Source of the DNA: Plakobranchus ocellatus
Taxonomy: Eukaryota; Mollusca; Gastropoda; Plakobranchidae
DNA: 29,466 nt
Reading direction: 5' to 3'
Assembly: GCA_019648995.1 (NCBI GenBank)
Contig: BLXT01000055.1
Span: forward strand, 3,608,770-3,638,235
Shown here: one piece after another, positions 1 to 11,209 of the stretch
Layout of the letters: each line of letters opens with the position of its first letter
Position numbering within the stretch: position 1 is the stretch's first letter
Position numbers and translations under genes: made by a program
The notes under the pieces: model-generated
Database searches by the model: none
Seen by the model: only the letters and a program-made list of their open reading frames with translations
Told to the model about the DNA's origin: nothing

Positions 1-240
1 GGTGGAGGTAATATAACGTATTATTATGAGAGAAAAAGTAATAGGCGAAGGGAGAAATAATTATCAGGTGGAAAAAGGAACTCTATAAAACGGGAGATGA
101 AATCAATACAGGAGCAGGACAGTGTTGGGAATAGCCGAAAATAGCACTGTGGTCCTGGTCTAGTCAAGTTTAATTGACTTGGATGGATCTCACTATGTGC
201 TGACTTCGTGAGATCCATTTCTCTTTATTTCTTTGTCGGT

Positions 241-282
241 ACACACACGCACACACATACTCTCTCTCTCCCTCTCCTTCTT
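241..282. repeat. (CA)n followed by (CT)n simple repeat
   Basis: ACACAC-type repeats run directly into CTCTCT repeats and pyrimidine-rich sequence. A second short CT-rich patch lies near 365-390. The open reading frames that cross it are products of the repeat. Confidence 0.9.
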
Positions 283-928
283 ACCCACCCCACCTTTTTC
301 TATTCCATCTTTTTTTTCTCCTTACGTCTATACTTCACCACGCGTCTTTTTCCTCCTCTCACATCGACCTCTCACTCTCTCTCAGTCTCAATGTCTGTGT
401 CTCCGTTTATATCTCCCCCCCCTATATACACTCGCGTGAAAGTGAGATCCTCTGGTACCCGAATTTCCATTTTCATCAGTCCGTTGATGGGCTGGCCAGT
501 GCCCTGTAATGAATAATCGAGTCTCCAGATGTGCTGCTTCAGGCAGGACTCGGTGTCTGAATGCTTTTCTTTTAACCACTTTTCCCTCCCTGTTGATAAG
601 ACTACTTCATGAATAAAATAACACCGGTCGGTACGAGATTCTTCCGAGAGCCCAAACCCGAGGCGACATATCCAGTGTGGGGAAGATTTTGAATGATTTG
701 ACGTAATACTGACTCCGGCGGGTCAAGTTTCAGTTTTTGAATCTGAAAGTGGTAACCATAGATGATGATAATAATTACTGCCATCGGCTCTGACAAAAGT
801 GCCTTTTTTTCCGTTCAAGTTAAGCTTATTGGTGAAATAAGAAAGATAGCCACTCTGTGATGTTCTATTGTTAGCAACTCGCCTCTAGAAAGTAAAATCT
901 GCACATCTTCTTCTTGATGTAACATTTC

Positions 929-1200
929 TGTGGCTCTTCTGGTAGGGTAGTTGGCCACCAGTGAGAACTCCGAGTTCAAATCCCAGTCCGGGCCAAGACA
1001 AATTTTGATTGCTCCCCTTGTTCACCCAGCACTAAATGGGTAGCTAGGCCTCCTAAGAGACAGCGAAAGTAATGGCAAACTTTCTCAGAATGCTGTATAA
1101 CAAGATTAAGATCAACCAGGACCCAACTCCTGTTATCCGAGGCTTGGACTATGCATGGTACCCACTTCACCTTTTTACTTGCCCCTCTGATCGCACTGTT
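929..1200 (+). mobile_element. tRNA-derived SINE-like element
   Basis: The head resembles a tRNA gene. There is a plausible RNA polymerase III A-box around 940-955 (GGTAGGGTAGTTGG) and a strong B-box-like GTTCAAATCC at 974-983, spaced about 30 bp apart as in tRNAs. The half following the B-box ends in GGGCC. The body that follows (CACTAAATGGGTAG, then a GC-richer stretch to about 1200) does not fold as a tRNA and looks like a SINE body. The 3' tail and target-site duplications are not clear, so the ends are approximate. I see no intact tRNA cloverleaf, so this is not called as a functional tRNA gene. Confidence 0.5.
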
Positions 1201-1888
1201 ATCGCTCCCTCCAATATGGCATCAATTGAATTTCAAATTGAAATTATGAAAGCAAATTTGAACAGTATTAGAGGCAAACTTGTTTTTTTTGTTTTTTGTT
1301 TTTGATTTATGTGAGCAGGATACGAGAACCGAGAACTGGTTTACCGAGGCAATCTGATTGAATGGAAGCATCAAAATATTCTCTGTAGATTGGTTTAAGA
1401 ATGGGGAGGGGGGAAGAGAAGAAGGGTTCCCTCAGGCTGGAATTTAGACTACAATTCTTCTCCATGAAGAAAAGGAGCTTAGATCTATAAACGTGAGCAG
1501 AAAAAGTGCCAAGAAATGTGCTAGGGTGCGGAAAATTGCTCTGTACATTTTCTTGCTTGCTTCCCATAGTAGAAGATTTATTAGCTTTTTGATTAGGAAT
1601 ATTCATGGATACCTTCCGGAGAAACCTAGAATTTAGATGCAAAACCAGTGTTATTTTCAAGAAAGAATTTCAAAGATGGAAACACTTAAAAAAAAGTAAA
1701 GGTGTTAAAAGCAGATCAATTATCCTGTCAATCATAATAACCATACTTCCAAATGATTTTCACTTTCTTATTTTAATCAGCCGATTTTAGCAAAAAGCTT
1801 GTAAGCACCTTTAGATGTGGGTTCAGATTATTACCAGCCTCATGCTCTACGGATGCTTAAAAGTTTAAGATAACGAGAAAACGAAAAG

Positions 1889-1917
1889 CAAAAAAAAAAA
1901 AAAAACACACACACAAA
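1889..1917. repeat. A-tract and (CA)n microsatellite
   Basis: A run of about 16 A residues is followed by six CA units. It lies about 70 bp upstream of the splice acceptor of the large coding exon. Confidence 0.9.
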
Positions 1918-1985
1918 AGCAACAGGACAATGGCTCTTTCACAACATTCAATAAAAACCATTTTTTGCTTGTTTTATCTTCCCAG

Positions 1986-3543
1986 AACCCCTCAACCATT
2001 CTCCCTTCTGGACGAGGTCCTCAACCGATTGGCCATTCCCCGAGACAAGTTGTCAGGCCTTTATGAGTGGAAACTCAGCTCTGTCACCTTGTCCAGTGAG
2101 CGGGTGCGTGAAGTGGCTTCGTGTTGCTGCAGCAATGTCAGCATCCGCCTGCCTCAATCTGGGGAGGTCACACTCTTACCTTTGGCCACCCTGAGGGAGA
2201 TTGAGGCAGCTCTTAGAAAACAAGGCAGCAGCGCTTGGTTGGTGAGTTCTGCTGGGACATGCAGCCGACCAGGAACTGGAGGGGCACAGAAGATCAAGAA
2301 AGAACCTGATGGATTTGCGTCTTCATCATCATGTTCATCACCATCATTTCCATCGCAAGGAACAGGATCCAGAGCCAATTATGGTGGATTGGCCTATCGT
2401 CATTCCAATCAAAGTGGTAACAGCCAGGCAGGAAATGGCACTGGTATTCATAGTTTCACTACCAGCAGTTCCAGCCTACAACATGCATCAGTGCCACATC
2501 CACAGCTGGATAAGCCAGAGAAGTCGGACAGCATGAGGAGATCAGATGCTCTTTCCAGGATACCCATTCTCAGTAAGATGGAGCAGCAGGCGGGAGCTTT
2601 TGCCTCAGCTTCTAACAGTAGTAGCAGTAACCATGGGCTCTTCCCTGCCGATGTTGTTGGCTCTGGGGGAGGTTCAGGAACAGCCACTTTTAGAACCTCA
2701 AAACAAGTGTTGCAGCCAGCAAGGGAACTTTTCCTTCCATCATCAACCACACCTGGTGGTGGAGTCTTTAAGGGAAAGACTTTGGCCTCACCTTTTTCTG
2801 TGGTATCTGCTTTGCCTTCCTCCACAGCAACAACATCAGCAACAACAGCCTCAAACTCTACATCAACAGCATACGCAGGGACATCTACTGCATATTTACC
2901 TTCCTCAAACTCATTTTTTTCAAAACATGCTAAAGTTAAAACAACCGCATCTTCATCACAGTCACCAGCATCTTCATCATCCCCATTTTCATCATCATCA
3001 TCAAATTCGTTTCTACCATCCTTGGGCGTGAACCAACAGAAATCAGGTCGATATCAAGGCTCCCCATCTTCTCTTCACTCTTCCTGGTCATCTACTACAG
3101 CTTCTACTCCTCCATCAATGTGCTTTTCCTCGGCATCAGAACAGCAGCATCCACAACAGCAACAACATCAGCCACTGAAACAACCACTCCACCAGGTAGA
3201 AAAGAAATCTGGAGTTGGTGAACATCATCAAAGAAGTCCACACCACCAACATCATCATCATCAGCATCAGCAACAACAACAATCTCATCAGCCTGCAAAG
3301 CAGCAGCATCGCACCACACCTCCTAGTCATAGTTTGAGCTCCTCGTCATACGCAAAGAGCAGCACAATGTCCTCATCTTCCAAAGAAGGTCGCAGCACTT
3401 CCAGCAGTGGAAGCTCCAGTCAGAGGAAAGCCAAGAAAGATGACCCTGAGGGCAGCTGGCTGAATACACCCATGTTTTCAGATGATAGCTCCAGCAGTCC
3501 ATTCCACACCAGTATTGACTTTGATTCTGAGAATTCAGATTAG
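1986..3543 (+). CDS. Terminal coding exon of a Ser/His/Gln-rich, probably nuclear protein (5' exons outside the window)
   Basis: The open frame starts upstream at 1930, but the AG at 1984-1985 after a long pyrimidine tract marks the exon start. One base completes a split codon, then 518 residues follow to the TAG stop at 3541-3543. Residues 1-84 form the only well-structured part: two predicted helices (LLDEVLNRL and LREIEAALRKQG) flank a Cys-triplet region. The rest is disordered: Ser/Thr-rich throughout, a His/Gln tract at about residues 386-440, and a C-terminus with acidic residues and Ser (ending IDFDSENSD). Residues 103-106 (IKKE, followed by PD) match the SUMO-acceptor consensus, as is common in transcription regulators. 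I do not recognise the family. A nuclear or transcriptional role is inferred from composition only. No TATA/ATG context supports an independent gene starting at 1930. Confidence 0.8.
3142..3312 (+). repeat. CAN trinucleotide tract encoding poly-His/Gln
   Basis: Interrupted CAG, CAA, CAT and CAC codons encode alternating glutamine and histidine runs inside the Ser-rich protein. The codons are mixed rather than a pure CAG run, which argues for selected or ageing low-complexity coding sequence rather than a recent expansion. Confidence 0.85.
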
Positions 3544-5057
3544 TATTCATTCTTACATGTAGGTGCCTGTCCATATAATGGTTAATTATTTCTGTCTTTT
3601 TCTGTATGTGCTTTTATCCACATGAAGAACATTTTTTTTTAAAAGGTCTACATGACCATGTCTTTTTTATTTTTTTATTATTTTTTTGAAACCATTACCC
3701 CAACTGTTTTTTTGATGACAGTAAGGATCTACAAGTGATAGTTCAGAAAGTTTTGTGTAATGTTCATTGAAAGATATTCTCATAAGCTCCAAGAAAGATT
3801 TTTTAATGTTGGAAAAAAAAAAAAAATGGTGCTCAATTTTTGGTGTTGTTAATATTGTTATAATAATTTATCCCTCAAGAGTTGTAGCATGAGTTGAAAT
3901 TTCAAAAGGCTTGTTCCTTACCTTGTTTAACCTTTCATTTAAAAAAAAAAAAGGTATCATTATTTTAACACTGTTTTTTACACCTTGTAGTATTTCATCC
4001 CTAAAGAGTTGCAATTAAAATTAAGAGATCTTTTTACATAAGTTATTTTAACTTCTTAATGTTATACAACACGGATTTGGCTGTGTTTCATTGCTGGGCT
4101 ATAGTTTTTTTGTTTTAATTAAAAAGCAGTAAAGGTAGGCAGGGAAGAGCTTTTTTTGAAACCCTCAATTCATAGAGATTAGACTATATTAGCAAAAACT
4201 TTATAATGTTAACTGAGAACAGGTTTGAGAGGAGAAACATGATTGCCAATGTCTGTTCAAAACAGTGCACTTAAAAAAGAAGAATTAAAAGGCAATTTTA
4301 TAAAGCGTATTCAATTTTCAGCATTATTGGTGGACTTTTGTGCATAAGTTTTCTCTATTAAAAAAATTAGCGACATACGAAATCAACTCTTATCCCAAAA
4401 AGCTTTACTGAACATCTGAAATGTTCACGACTTCTCTTATTTTAAAGTTCTGTAGTATTACTGTACTACAACAAAGCATTTAGGCAAAGAAACAAAGTTT
4501 ATGGTTTATTGTCAGTAACGAAGTCATTAGTGTAATAGAATCAAAGATTGCACTGTAACAAAGCTTAAACATTTTTATTTTCCATGATGCCAAGTCTGAT
4601 AGAAGTGGGCTTTTAGTTTCACTGCTCAGTACTTTATTATCACAGCAGAAAGCATATCATGTTTATGTTTAATCCATCTTATTTTTAATCTAAGTTAGAG
4701 ACAAATGCTTTGACATTTTGTAAACATAGGACATGATTTGAAATATTGTCAGTTATTCTACTGTAACAGCTTTGAAATATTTCTTTTTTTGATACAAGGC
4801 TCTCAGAATGAAGCTAACCTAAAATAAATGATACACCGTGCTTTGATCATGTAGGAATTTTATGAAGAATGTTTACAGGTATAAAGTCTATCATTTGTCC
4901 CCAAATTTGCATACTTTGATCAGTCTGCCTTTCCTTCTTTTTTTTTCTTCTTAAATCGTGGGCATTCATTAACAGTATTTAGCTGTCAGGTATTTTGGTC
5001 TTGACTTCGCGCTATAAACTTGTAAAAGTTACATGTATTTTTTTTTTGCTTATGTTA

Positions 5058-5063
5058 AATAAA
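5058..5063 (+). terminator. Candidate proximal poly(A) signal AATAAA
   Basis: The canonical hexamer is followed by a T-rich stretch (CATCTTTTCCTTTAG). It is one of several candidates; use would give a 3'UTR of about 1.5 kb. Confidence 0.35.
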
Positions 5064-8000
5064 CATCTTTTCCTTTAGAATTTAATATTGCGTATCTCAA
5101 ATACTTGACTTGATGAGCTGCATCTTCATGACATTTTGTAACAGTAGTGATTCATAATTTTTCCAGTACGAATCTTTCCTTTCCACTTATAATTTTAATG
5201 AGAGTCACAACAACTTGTGTGAAGCATCTGTGTTTCTGAGCAAATGAGGGCTGAAAAATACATTTTTCTTCTATTTTTTTTTAAAAATTAGTTTTACCCT
5301 TATCTCGTGTTTGTCTTGACACAATAGATTACAAATTAGACTGACATTCTAGCATACAGAGCCATCTTTGCTCAGCACTTATTGGTTGAAGCTAAATAAT
5401 GGTACTGTAGAAAATGACATTGCTGTCGAAAGAGAGTGCATCATTCTTTTGCATTTTTCAAATAATTGTATGTGTGACATAACAACTTCCTTCTGATTAA
5501 TGTAATGTCAAGTAGATGTATTCTTGTTGTTGAAAACTGTGTACAGAAATAAGCTATCTTCTAATCAACACTGTATGTATACAATTGGAAAGCTATGTAT
5601 TTCTCTATAATAGAAATGCAGGCTTACAGAAGACCATGAAAGGTGTGAATTGTTTAACAAACAGTTCTGCTTATGTTTTTGATTTAACCTTTTGCACAGC
5701 AATCTAAGTGCTCTTTTGTGATACAGCAGTATGAGTGTTGAATAGTATAGAACAAAGTTGTCAATTTGAACACTTGGTTAAAATTTATTTTGATGATGTA
5801 AGATTCTTATTGCCAAGTCTTGGACAAAAGATTTTTTTAATTGCATATTATTATGGTGGCATTATTCTGTGGCAGGCATTATCAACAGTATTTGAATAAT
5901 GAAACCAAAAAAAAAAATTATGTTGGTATTTCTCAAACAGCAGGAAATGGTTTAAGGTGGCAAATCTTTCAGTGTGTTGAGAATTGAAATTTTGACCCTT
6001 CAGGTCATCCAAATCATTGACCAAGAAGTCATTTATCTGTGATGCTTATATTATGTGAGGGGAGCTTGATTGAACTTCAAGAATACCAGATGGGGGACGC
6101 ATTAAAAAAAAAAAAAGACTGATAGGAAGGAATACAAGATTCAGGTAGAGAGGAAGGCATGAGCATCAAGACTAGAGAAAATAATTTCTTACTTGGGTCT
6201 TGATACATTTCATACCTTTGAAAATTCTGAAATTTTGCAATCAATTCTGATACATTGAATAGTCCAATAATTTGATATTATGTGTTATATCCTTGTAAAT
6301 GTATTAAATGTGAAATGGTTGAAGAGACCTGAAGTACAAAGCAGCAAGCTACATGAACATGTGGTGATAACTTGAAGTCTGCTTTATTTTATGTTTCTTT
6401 TATCTTTTTCTTGGCTTCCATTTAGATTTCTCACATTATAGCTTCACTTTTGGGGATTTCTGGCCCAATTCTCACATAGCAAGATGACGGCAGAAGAAGA
6501 AAGAGCTCCATATTAGGTGGTACATCTGGGCCAATTTGCCAAGCAAAAATGGCAGTTTTCAAGTCACTTCAAGAGATTGGAAATTGAATGAGAGGTGAAG
6601 GGTATCTATTTTTCATTTTGTCCTTCTTGTCTTTAACTGAAGGCTTTATCTTGGAATAAAAGCTTTTTGTCGTCAGGCCAGTCTTAATGAGTCAGTGGGT
6701 GCACATAAAACATTTTTTAACCATTAAAACGGTTGCAAACTTTTTTTTGTGAGATCTGCAAACTGGATTGACTTGCTTTGGTTCTGAGCCAGTTGATCTG
6801 TATGGGTTTTGATTTTTCAAAGTAGCACTTCAAAGAATGTTTTAAAAATATATATTTTTTAGGTTGGTCATATGACATTTATACAATACATACTGCTAGT
6901 AAGATAATGTTCTTTAATTATTGTGGCATGTCATTTTTGTGTGACATTGTTTGGCTTTGAGTGAAAAAGCAATGTTAACTTTATACAATACATAATTTTG
7001 TCTGTTTTATGGTATTTTCTGCCTGTAAGGTCACAATGAATAAATTGTCACAATCTAGTACAAAAATGACTTTGTCATTGTAGACACATACCCACATACA
7101 CAAATACACACACAACTTTTTCTGCAAACAAGAACTCCATCAGTAACCTATATTTGGCTTCTTGTTTTGAATTGTTACTGTCTTTTTTTATTTTTTTTAT
7201 TTGTTGTTTTTATATATAATTTTACAACTTGGTTTTTCAACACATTGAAAGAAAAATTTTCCCTGTGTGTTCAAGTATTGGAAAGGTTCTTAGTAACATA
7301 GTGAATAACACTCATATACGTTGGATTATTGTGTGATTTTAAATTGTGTGATAAGTTTTTAGACACCAGTGTTGGCAATATTATGGCTTATAAATGTTTA
7401 TGTTGTGATATTTGCTTCATATTTACATCACATTGTCATTCTCTTGTATCTCATCATGCTGGCTACTAATTACATGAGCTTAATATTAATTATTGTATGT
7501 ATGTAAATATAAATATATATGTACAAAATGCTTTGATGTGTGTAATTATTGATTTGTGAATTAGTCTAGTGCCAATATAGAGATTTAAAAAAAAAAAATT
7601 TAGTCACTCGCTATCCAGACAAAAAAACAATTTTTTTCTCTAAGCGGTTAAACAGTGTGATTTCTGAAAGAAATTTGTGCACTTAGTTAAATTGAGGAAC
7701 AAATAATGATGAAAAAACAAAGAATGCTCTACAAACCTTATTCTTCATTCTGAGTGTAGAGAATTGAGTTAAAAATATTGTCTCCTTGTGTGGGTGAATT
7801 CTTTCTTCCATGCCTGAAATGAATGAGAATAAAACATGACTTTCTGCTTTATCCAAAGATATGAATTTACACTTCATGTCAACAAATGAACATTCAGTCA
7901 CCCTTATAAATTGTCCATTGATCACATGAATAATAATGATTCACAAAATTAGAAATCTCCTCCAACATTCAAATGCCATTGCATTGTTTAAAATGTTACA

Positions 8001-8442
8001 AATATAATAAATAAATGAATGTCCATCATTGTTTACAATAACCATATTTTATGTGGATGAATAAATATTCTTCATCATTAAAAAACTGTCAAACACATGT
8101 AAATAAAAAAGACTTAGTTATTGAAATAAGTTTTCTAATTGTTATCTGCATTTATTGTGACAAGTCTTTGATTTTTAAATCAAGAAGTTTGGCCCTCTAA
8201 ATGTTAAACTATTTGTTCATGTTTTTCACCGTAACACCATATGATCTGTGCTTTTGTTTGTGAATTATGATGCACACTCAATGATTATTGATAAATGTAA
8301 TTTGTTCCCAGTTACACAGCATGCTGTTTCTCTGTCAGTTAAGATAATTCTAGGTTCTGGAATAAAATGTTGCCCCAATTTTTGTGAGTTGATTCTTTTT
8401 TTACTAATCTTTGGATGTTGACTCTGTGTTAACCTAAGGAAC

Positions 8443-8868
8443 ATGGTGATGATGTTACTTTAAATGTATGATTATCTAATGTTGATGATGTTACACTCTA
8501 GATCTATGATTTTATAATAGTAATGATGTTACACTCTAGATCTATGATTATCCTATGGTGATTATGTTACACTCTAGATCTATAATTATATAATGGTGAT
8601 GATGTTATACTCTGGATCTATGATTAATTATATAATGGTGATGATGTTACACTCTAGATCGATGACTATCCTATGGTGATTATGTTACACTCTAGGTACA
8701 TGATTATCTAAGGGTGATGATGGTTCTCAATCTATGATATTTTAATGGTGATGATGTCTGCTTTAGATGCATGATAATCTAATGGTGATGATGTTTTTCT
8801 CTAGATCTCTGATATCCTTATGGTGATGATGTTCTTTTACTTTAGGTCTATGATAATCTAATGTTGTA
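8443..8868 (+). repeat. 38-bp minisatellite, about 11 degenerate copies
   Basis: Units begin GTTACACTCTAGATCTATG and end in TAATGGTGATGAT. Most are 38 bp, with a few between 33 and 42 bp. The middle copies (about 8492-8690) are most alike and the outer ones are diverged, the usual pattern of an ageing tandem array. Copies three and six share the variant CCTATGGTGATTAT, suggesting a three-unit higher-order duplication. The array sits inside the presumed 3'UTR and contains no open frame worth calling. Confidence 0.9.
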
Positions 8869-9037
8869 CTATAATGTTATACATTATTGTTGGCTGAAGC
8901 TTGCTTGTATTTTTGCCCCAGTTTATTTCAATTGTGATTGTTACAAAGCATTGATAGTCTACAAGCAGGTAAGAAAGCTTATTCTAGTGATTTGTAAATA
9001 ATATATCATAATTGTGATTGATGTCTTTATTATGTAC

Positions 9038-9042
<5 letters not shown>

Positions 9043-9094
<52 letters not shown>
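9043..9094. repeat. (TA)26 microsatellite
   Basis: An uninterrupted TA dinucleotide run, flanked by GTACATGTG on the left and CACACACA on the right. Confidence 0.97.
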
Positions 9095-9101
<7 letters not shown>

Positions 9102-10711
9102 TTTAATATGAGTTGAAGAGAAGTATGAGCCTAGTGTAAGTACTATGGAATCTATGTATAACATTACTACACCTAAGGAACTTCTTTTTTTTCATTTGTC
9201 TTAAAGGTTTTTAAGAAACTTGTAGTAAGCATTATTGCCCTAGAATCTGTCTGTAGTGTAGTTTTTATAGTATTTCACCATTCCCACTTCCATGTGCTAC
9301 CCTCTGCCCCAAGGTGTGTCATTCTACCATTCTCCTCTGTGTGGTTTGGTACTGTTGGCTTTGCTGTATCAAACTAACCTTGCGTATGTTTCTATGTTCT
9401 GAACATTTTAGGCTCTTGTAGTTTATTTTCAGTTCTCTTGCTCTTTTTTGACTTTCCAGTATTTTTTAAAGTACTATGCCATGTGTATGAATTTTATTTT
9501 TATTCATCAAACAATAAAAGTATTTTATGAAAAAAATTGTTGAGGGTCAGTCTACTATGAGTAATAAGTTAAAATTTCAATTATTTTTAAATTAATAGTA
9601 TTTATAAGTGAAGCTAAAATCATGCAGCTACGTATTTCTGAGTATTTTCAGACTGAGTTCCAATATCAAACATAACTGTTTAAAAAAAAATATAGGTAGA
9701 ACACAACAAGATTCTTCAATAAAATACTCAAGCATGAACGTCAATATATCATGGTGTTGACAAAAACCTGTTCTTTTTTTAAAACTCTGAGTCTCTGTTT
9801 TTTTCTACTCGTCATGTGCATTATATTTTTTGGGAGGGTTTTTGTGTTCTTGCTTTTGCTTCCTTTGATGATATTTATAACAGAAAAAGAAAAGCAACAT
9901 CACTGTTGTATGACATTCCTTTGTTCTGGTTGCTATTGAAAAAAGAAATATTGCAAAAAATCTTAACTTTGTCAGTAACGAGAAATTTATTATGTTAAAA
10001 AAATTGGCATCTTTTTGCCTCAAGACTTTTTATTTTATTGCTTTTGTTGCGAAAATAATCCAGCCTGTTGAAAGGATTCTGATATGTGCAAGTATTTATT
10101 TTTTGTCTTTAAAAATATGTAACATGTAATCACGAATTTCAGGCAAATTTATAAAGAAAGTATTGATGTTAGTGCATGAAAAGTCGAATACAAGTATTTC
10201 AAATATACCATTGACATGAATGTCAGATTTGAAAAAAAATACTAACACAACTAATACCAAGTACTGTAAGGTGCAGAGGCTTGTAAAGTAATAGAAGAGC
10301 AGATAAAACAATACTACACTGTCATGGCAAATGAGATTTCAGTTTTCTTGTGTTATTTTTAAACCAACCTTTTTAATACTAAACTAAATAGTGATACCTA
10401 CTGCTGTATTTGTATCTTTGTTGAAATAATAAGTCGATACTTTACAAGCATAAAACGGGTTGTAAAATTTAGTGAATATATTGTGGTAGCTGGTCTACTT
10501 TTGTGTTGATGTAGTAAAATAGGTGTGTTCCCTCATGTGCCCTTTTATCCTCATTTCAATTCTTTTTCAGCATTGAGGCAGAGTATGTAGTCGCTGCCCC
10601 GTCCCTCTCCCTCTCTGTACAATGTAATTTACTTCTCAGTAAAGCTTATTTGTTTTTTGAGCTGCTTCTCACTTCAATGTCAGTCACAATTATTTGCCAT
10701 TGTTTTGTGGA

Positions 10712-10717
10712 AATAAA
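10712..10717 (+). terminator. Candidate distal poly(A) signal of the Ser-rich gene
   Basis: AATAAA is followed about 35 nt later by TTGTCGTGTTGTCTTTTC, a good GU/U-rich downstream element. It lies about 200 bp before the composition switch at about 10.95 kb, so it is the best candidate for the distal transcript end. Confidence 0.45.
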
Positions 10718-11209
10718 AGGAAGAAAATGGACTAGTACACTAAATATTTGTCGTGTTGTCTTTTCTTTGATTCTTGTTGGTAATATTTTGCCTTGTTTTT
10801 TTTTCTTTTTGTTTAAATTGCTATTATTTGTTGATTCACTGTTTCTTAAATATTTAAGATATTTTCATTTTTTTAGTCCTACAGCGTGCTAAAACTTCTT
10901 GCACAATTTTTTAAACCTATTTTTTAATAGCTCTAGAATTCAAATTTGTTTTAGGCTAGCAAATGATTGTTGGACTCTCATAATTAAGAGGAAAATTAAA
11001 CATTGAGAGAAAAACTCAATGAAAAACATTTTGCTGTAAATTTAAATAAACTTACCAGAAGATTAGCGCGATAATTGCACCAACAGCAAAAAAAATTATC
11101 AATATTAGGTTCAAAATGCAATAGGATGGGGAGAAATTGGTTTTGAAAGTATTATCTTCTTAGCACTTGTCAAAAAAAAAAGGGAAAAATAGAGTGAACA
11201 AAAAATCAG

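Larger units (their letters stand above)
1..1985 (+). other. Intron end / upstream non-coding DNA of the Ser-rich gene
   Basis: No convincing coding exon is visible here. The stretch ends in a good splice acceptor: a T-rich tract followed by TTCCCAG, with the AG at 1984-1985. It holds CA/CT simple repeats (about 241-282 and 365-385), a GC- and CpG-richer block (about 440-740), a tRNA-derived SINE-like segment (about 929-1200) and an A16(CA)n tract at 1889-1917 just before the acceptor. Short open frames in this interval have low-complexity or repeat-like translations and no splice context, so I did not call them. Confidence 0.7.
3544..10740 (+). other. Probable long 3'UTR of the Ser-rich gene (about 7.2 kb)
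   Basis: No coding exon is supported between the stop at 3543 and about 10.7 kb. The + strand is consistently T-rich over A in this interval, typical of sense 3'UTR. AATAAA hexamers lie at 4823, 5058, 6655, 7039, 8361, 9513 and 10712. The last is followed within 30-50 nt by a GT/T-rich stretch, as expected for a cleavage site. Alternative shorter 3'UTRs ending at 5058 or 6655 are possible. Contents include A/T homopolymer runs, a 38-bp minisatellite and a (TA)n tract. The UTR extent is inferred from composition and signals only, not from transcript data. Confidence 0.5.

Noticed and set aside
208-516. 102-codon frame over CA/CT repeats
   Set aside because: The translation is mostly a simple-repeat product, with no splice signals or domain.
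929-1000. Functional tRNA gene
   Set aside because: A- and B-box-like sequences are present, but the acceptor and anticodon arms do not form a proper cloverleaf. A SINE head fits better.
2448-2825. 125-codon antisense open frame in the Ser-rich exon
   Set aside because: Reverse reading of Ser codons gives poly-Leu/Glu sequence. It is a compositional shadow of the real coding exon.
2546-3031. 161-codon open frame overlapping the Ser-rich exon in another + frame
   Set aside because: Its His/Pro/Gln-rich translation is the frame-shifted product of TCA/CAT/CAA repeats. There is no start context or splice support.
8443-8868. Regular repeats considered as a CRISPR-like array
   Set aside because: The repeats are contiguous without unique spacers, are degenerate, and the genome is eukaryotic. 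It is a minisatellite.
7502-9048. Four Pumilio-type TGTAWATA motifs in the presumed 3'UTR (7502, 8099, 8993, 9041)
   Set aside because: For this base composition about two TGTANATA sites are expected in 7 kb, and one is part of the TA repeat edge. The excess is not convincing without conservation data.
9751-10023. Overlapping short frames on both strands (60-72 codons)
   Set aside because: Phe/Leu- and Lys-rich products of T- and A-runs in untranslated sequence, with no start or splice support.
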